Shown piece by piece: positions 7,749 through 8,177 of a DNA stretch of 8,177 nucleotides (position 1 is the stretch's first letter; the number at the start of each line of letters is the position of its first letter). A model generated the notes under the pieces. The model saw only the letters and a list, made by a program, of their open reading frames with translations. It had not been told where the DNA came from and did no database searches. Origin of the DNA: Planctomycetota bacterium (GTDB lineage Bacteria > Planctomycetota > Planctomycetia > Pirellulales > Lacipirellulaceae); NCBI GenBank assembly GCA_029259975.1, contig JAJDEE010000131.1:1-8177 (forward strand). Direction: 5' to 3'. The position numbers and the translations under genes are program-made.

Positions 7749-7765
7749 AGCAAGCGGCGTGCCAA
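7749..7765 (-). promoter_or_regulatory. Sigma-54 (RpoN) -24/-12 promoter ahead of groEL1
   Basis: The minus strand reads TTGGCACG, four bases (CCGC), then TTGCT, which matches the YTGGCACG-N4-TTGCW consensus at every defined position with correct spacing. The predicted start of transcription is near 7738, giving a leader of about 118 nt to the GTG at 7620. Sigma-54 promoters need an ATP-dependent activator bound upstream, so this would put the chaperonin unit under an enhancer-dependent switch. A match of this quality in the right orientation and place is unlikely by chance, but activity is not shown. Confidence 0.7.
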
Positions 7766-7776
7766 GAGTCAGCGGT

Positions 7777-7790
7777 TCGACGTAAGTCGA
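7777..7790. promoter_or_regulatory. Small palindrome upstream of the -24 element
   Basis: TCGAC and GTCGA flank a 4-nt centre, just upstream of the sigma-54 motif. It could be a protein-binding site, but it is short and lies closer to the promoter than activator sites usually do. Confidence 0.3.
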
Positions 7791-7820
7791 GTCAGGATAG
7801 GGAATTAGCGTTTTGGCGGG

Positions 7821-7842
7821 GATTTAGCGAGGATTTAGCGAG
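7821..7842. repeat. Perfect 11-nt tandem duplication
   Basis: GATTTAGCGAG occurs twice in direct tandem. It lies about 85-105 nt upstream of the predicted transcription start, the usual range for sigma-54 activator sites, but direct rather than inverted repeats are not the typical form. A related ATTAGCG lies just before it (7803-7809). Confidence 0.5.
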
Positions 7843-8094
7843 TGAGTGGGGCGATGGAGGGAGTGCCATTTTGGCAGGGGCAGGAAATTGCCTTACGCAA
7901 CGTTCCATTGTGGCCTGAAAAGCCAAACCGCTAACCTCTCCACAGCGGATACTCGATCTGGATCATCAATCACGACCCTCTTTACAGAGATATTGCATTT
8001 CAAGAAGGCTCGCCGCTTCGCGTCGACCTTGGGCTACGGTGACTGCCATGGGGATTTCAAGTCCTCAGTAAAAATATTTGTGATTGCGTACGTT
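7843..8094. other. Upstream region without a supported gene
   Basis: I find no convincing coding sequence on either strand here. A plus-strand frame from 7846 to 8136 has no family character. On the minus strand a 47-codon frame enters from the window edge and stops at 8036-8034; it could be the 3' end of an upstream gene but shows no recognisable motif. Confidence 0.5.
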
Positions 8095-8145
8095 TTACGT
8101 CCCACGCCTGGGTGGTTTTTCTTGAGCAGCGTCTGAGGAATCGAT
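8095..8145 (-). pseudogene. Possible decayed groES fragment
   Basis: Positions 8112-8135 match 5684-5707 inside groES at 23 of 24 bases. Read in the groES frame on the minus strand this gives DAAQEKP, identical to GroES residues 32-38, followed by PRRGT in place of QRGKV and then a TAA at 8097-8095. Upstream, Ile aligns with Ile28, but two TGA stops (8151-8146) occupy the positions of the GG pair. The rest has drifted beyond safe alignment. This suggests a relic of a groES copy upstream of the operon; a short chance or recombinational duplication remains possible. Confidence 0.4.
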
Positions 8146-8177
8146 TCATCAACCGGTCCCGTGAGGATCCTCTCTGT

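Noticed and set aside
7874..7895. Plus-strand TTGGCAGG...TTGC resembling a second sigma-54 promoter
   Set aside because: The gap between the two boxes is several bases too long and no gene follows on the plus strand.
7846..8136. 96-codon plus-strand frame in the upstream region
   Set aside because: No motif, poor amino-acid balance, no ribosome site, and it runs through the groES-like relic in antisense.
8034..8177. 47-codon minus-strand frame entering from the window edge and stopping at 8036-8034
   Set aside because: It could be the end of an upstream gene, but an open stretch this short is expected by chance about one time in ten and it has no recognisable motif; it is also in a different frame from the groES-like block.

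Overview
The window reads as a chromosomal heat-shock/chaperone locus of a planctomycete, most likely of the Pirellulales. I base this on gene order (groEL, groES, second groEL, dnaJ, grpE, then small zinc-ribbon genes), on paired groEL genes flanking groES without a nearby dnaK, and on the spacer repeats. The assignment rests on recalled synteny and protein character, not on a search. Every supported gene lies on the minus strand, so transcription runs from high to low coordinates.

Layout in transcription order. Positions 8177-7621 are the upstream region. It holds a short stretch resembling the middle of groES (8095-8145), an 11-nt tandem duplication, a small palindrome, a near-perfect sigma-54 type -24/-12 promoter (7749-7765) and a leader with a 14-nt tandem duplication. 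Then come groEL1 (7620-5890, GTG start, His/Asp motif and GGM tail), groES (5798-5502), a spacer with a long inverted repeat, groEL2 (5340-3727, GTG start, no GGM tail), a strong hairpin terminator (3663-3703), another inverted repeat, dnaJ (3537-2389), grpE (2375-1791), a 348-nt spacer with two further inverted repeats, an FmdB-family zinc-ribbon gene (1442-1113), yacG (1110-916) and a multi-pass membrane protein (923 to beyond position 1).

Functionally, GroEL and GroES form the chaperonin folding chamber, and DnaJ and GrpE are the co-chaperone and nucleotide-exchange factor of a DnaK encoded elsewhere. YacG (predicted gyrase inhibitor), the FmdB-like protein and the membrane protein form a tight, probably translationally coupled trio. 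The terminator after groEL2 and the repeat-filled gaps suggest at least three transcription or processing segments: groEL1-groES-groEL2, dnaJ-grpE, and fmdB-like-yacG-membrane protein.

The points most worth a second look are the sigma-54 type promoter ahead of groEL1 with no CIRCE element visible, the groES-like remnant upstream of it, the divergence of the two GroELs (including a His at the position of a substrate-binding Tyr in GroEL1), and a set of unrelated long inverted repeats, each built from short repeated phrases, in the long spacers. I see no certain new biological system; the spacer repeats are the least explained structure here.
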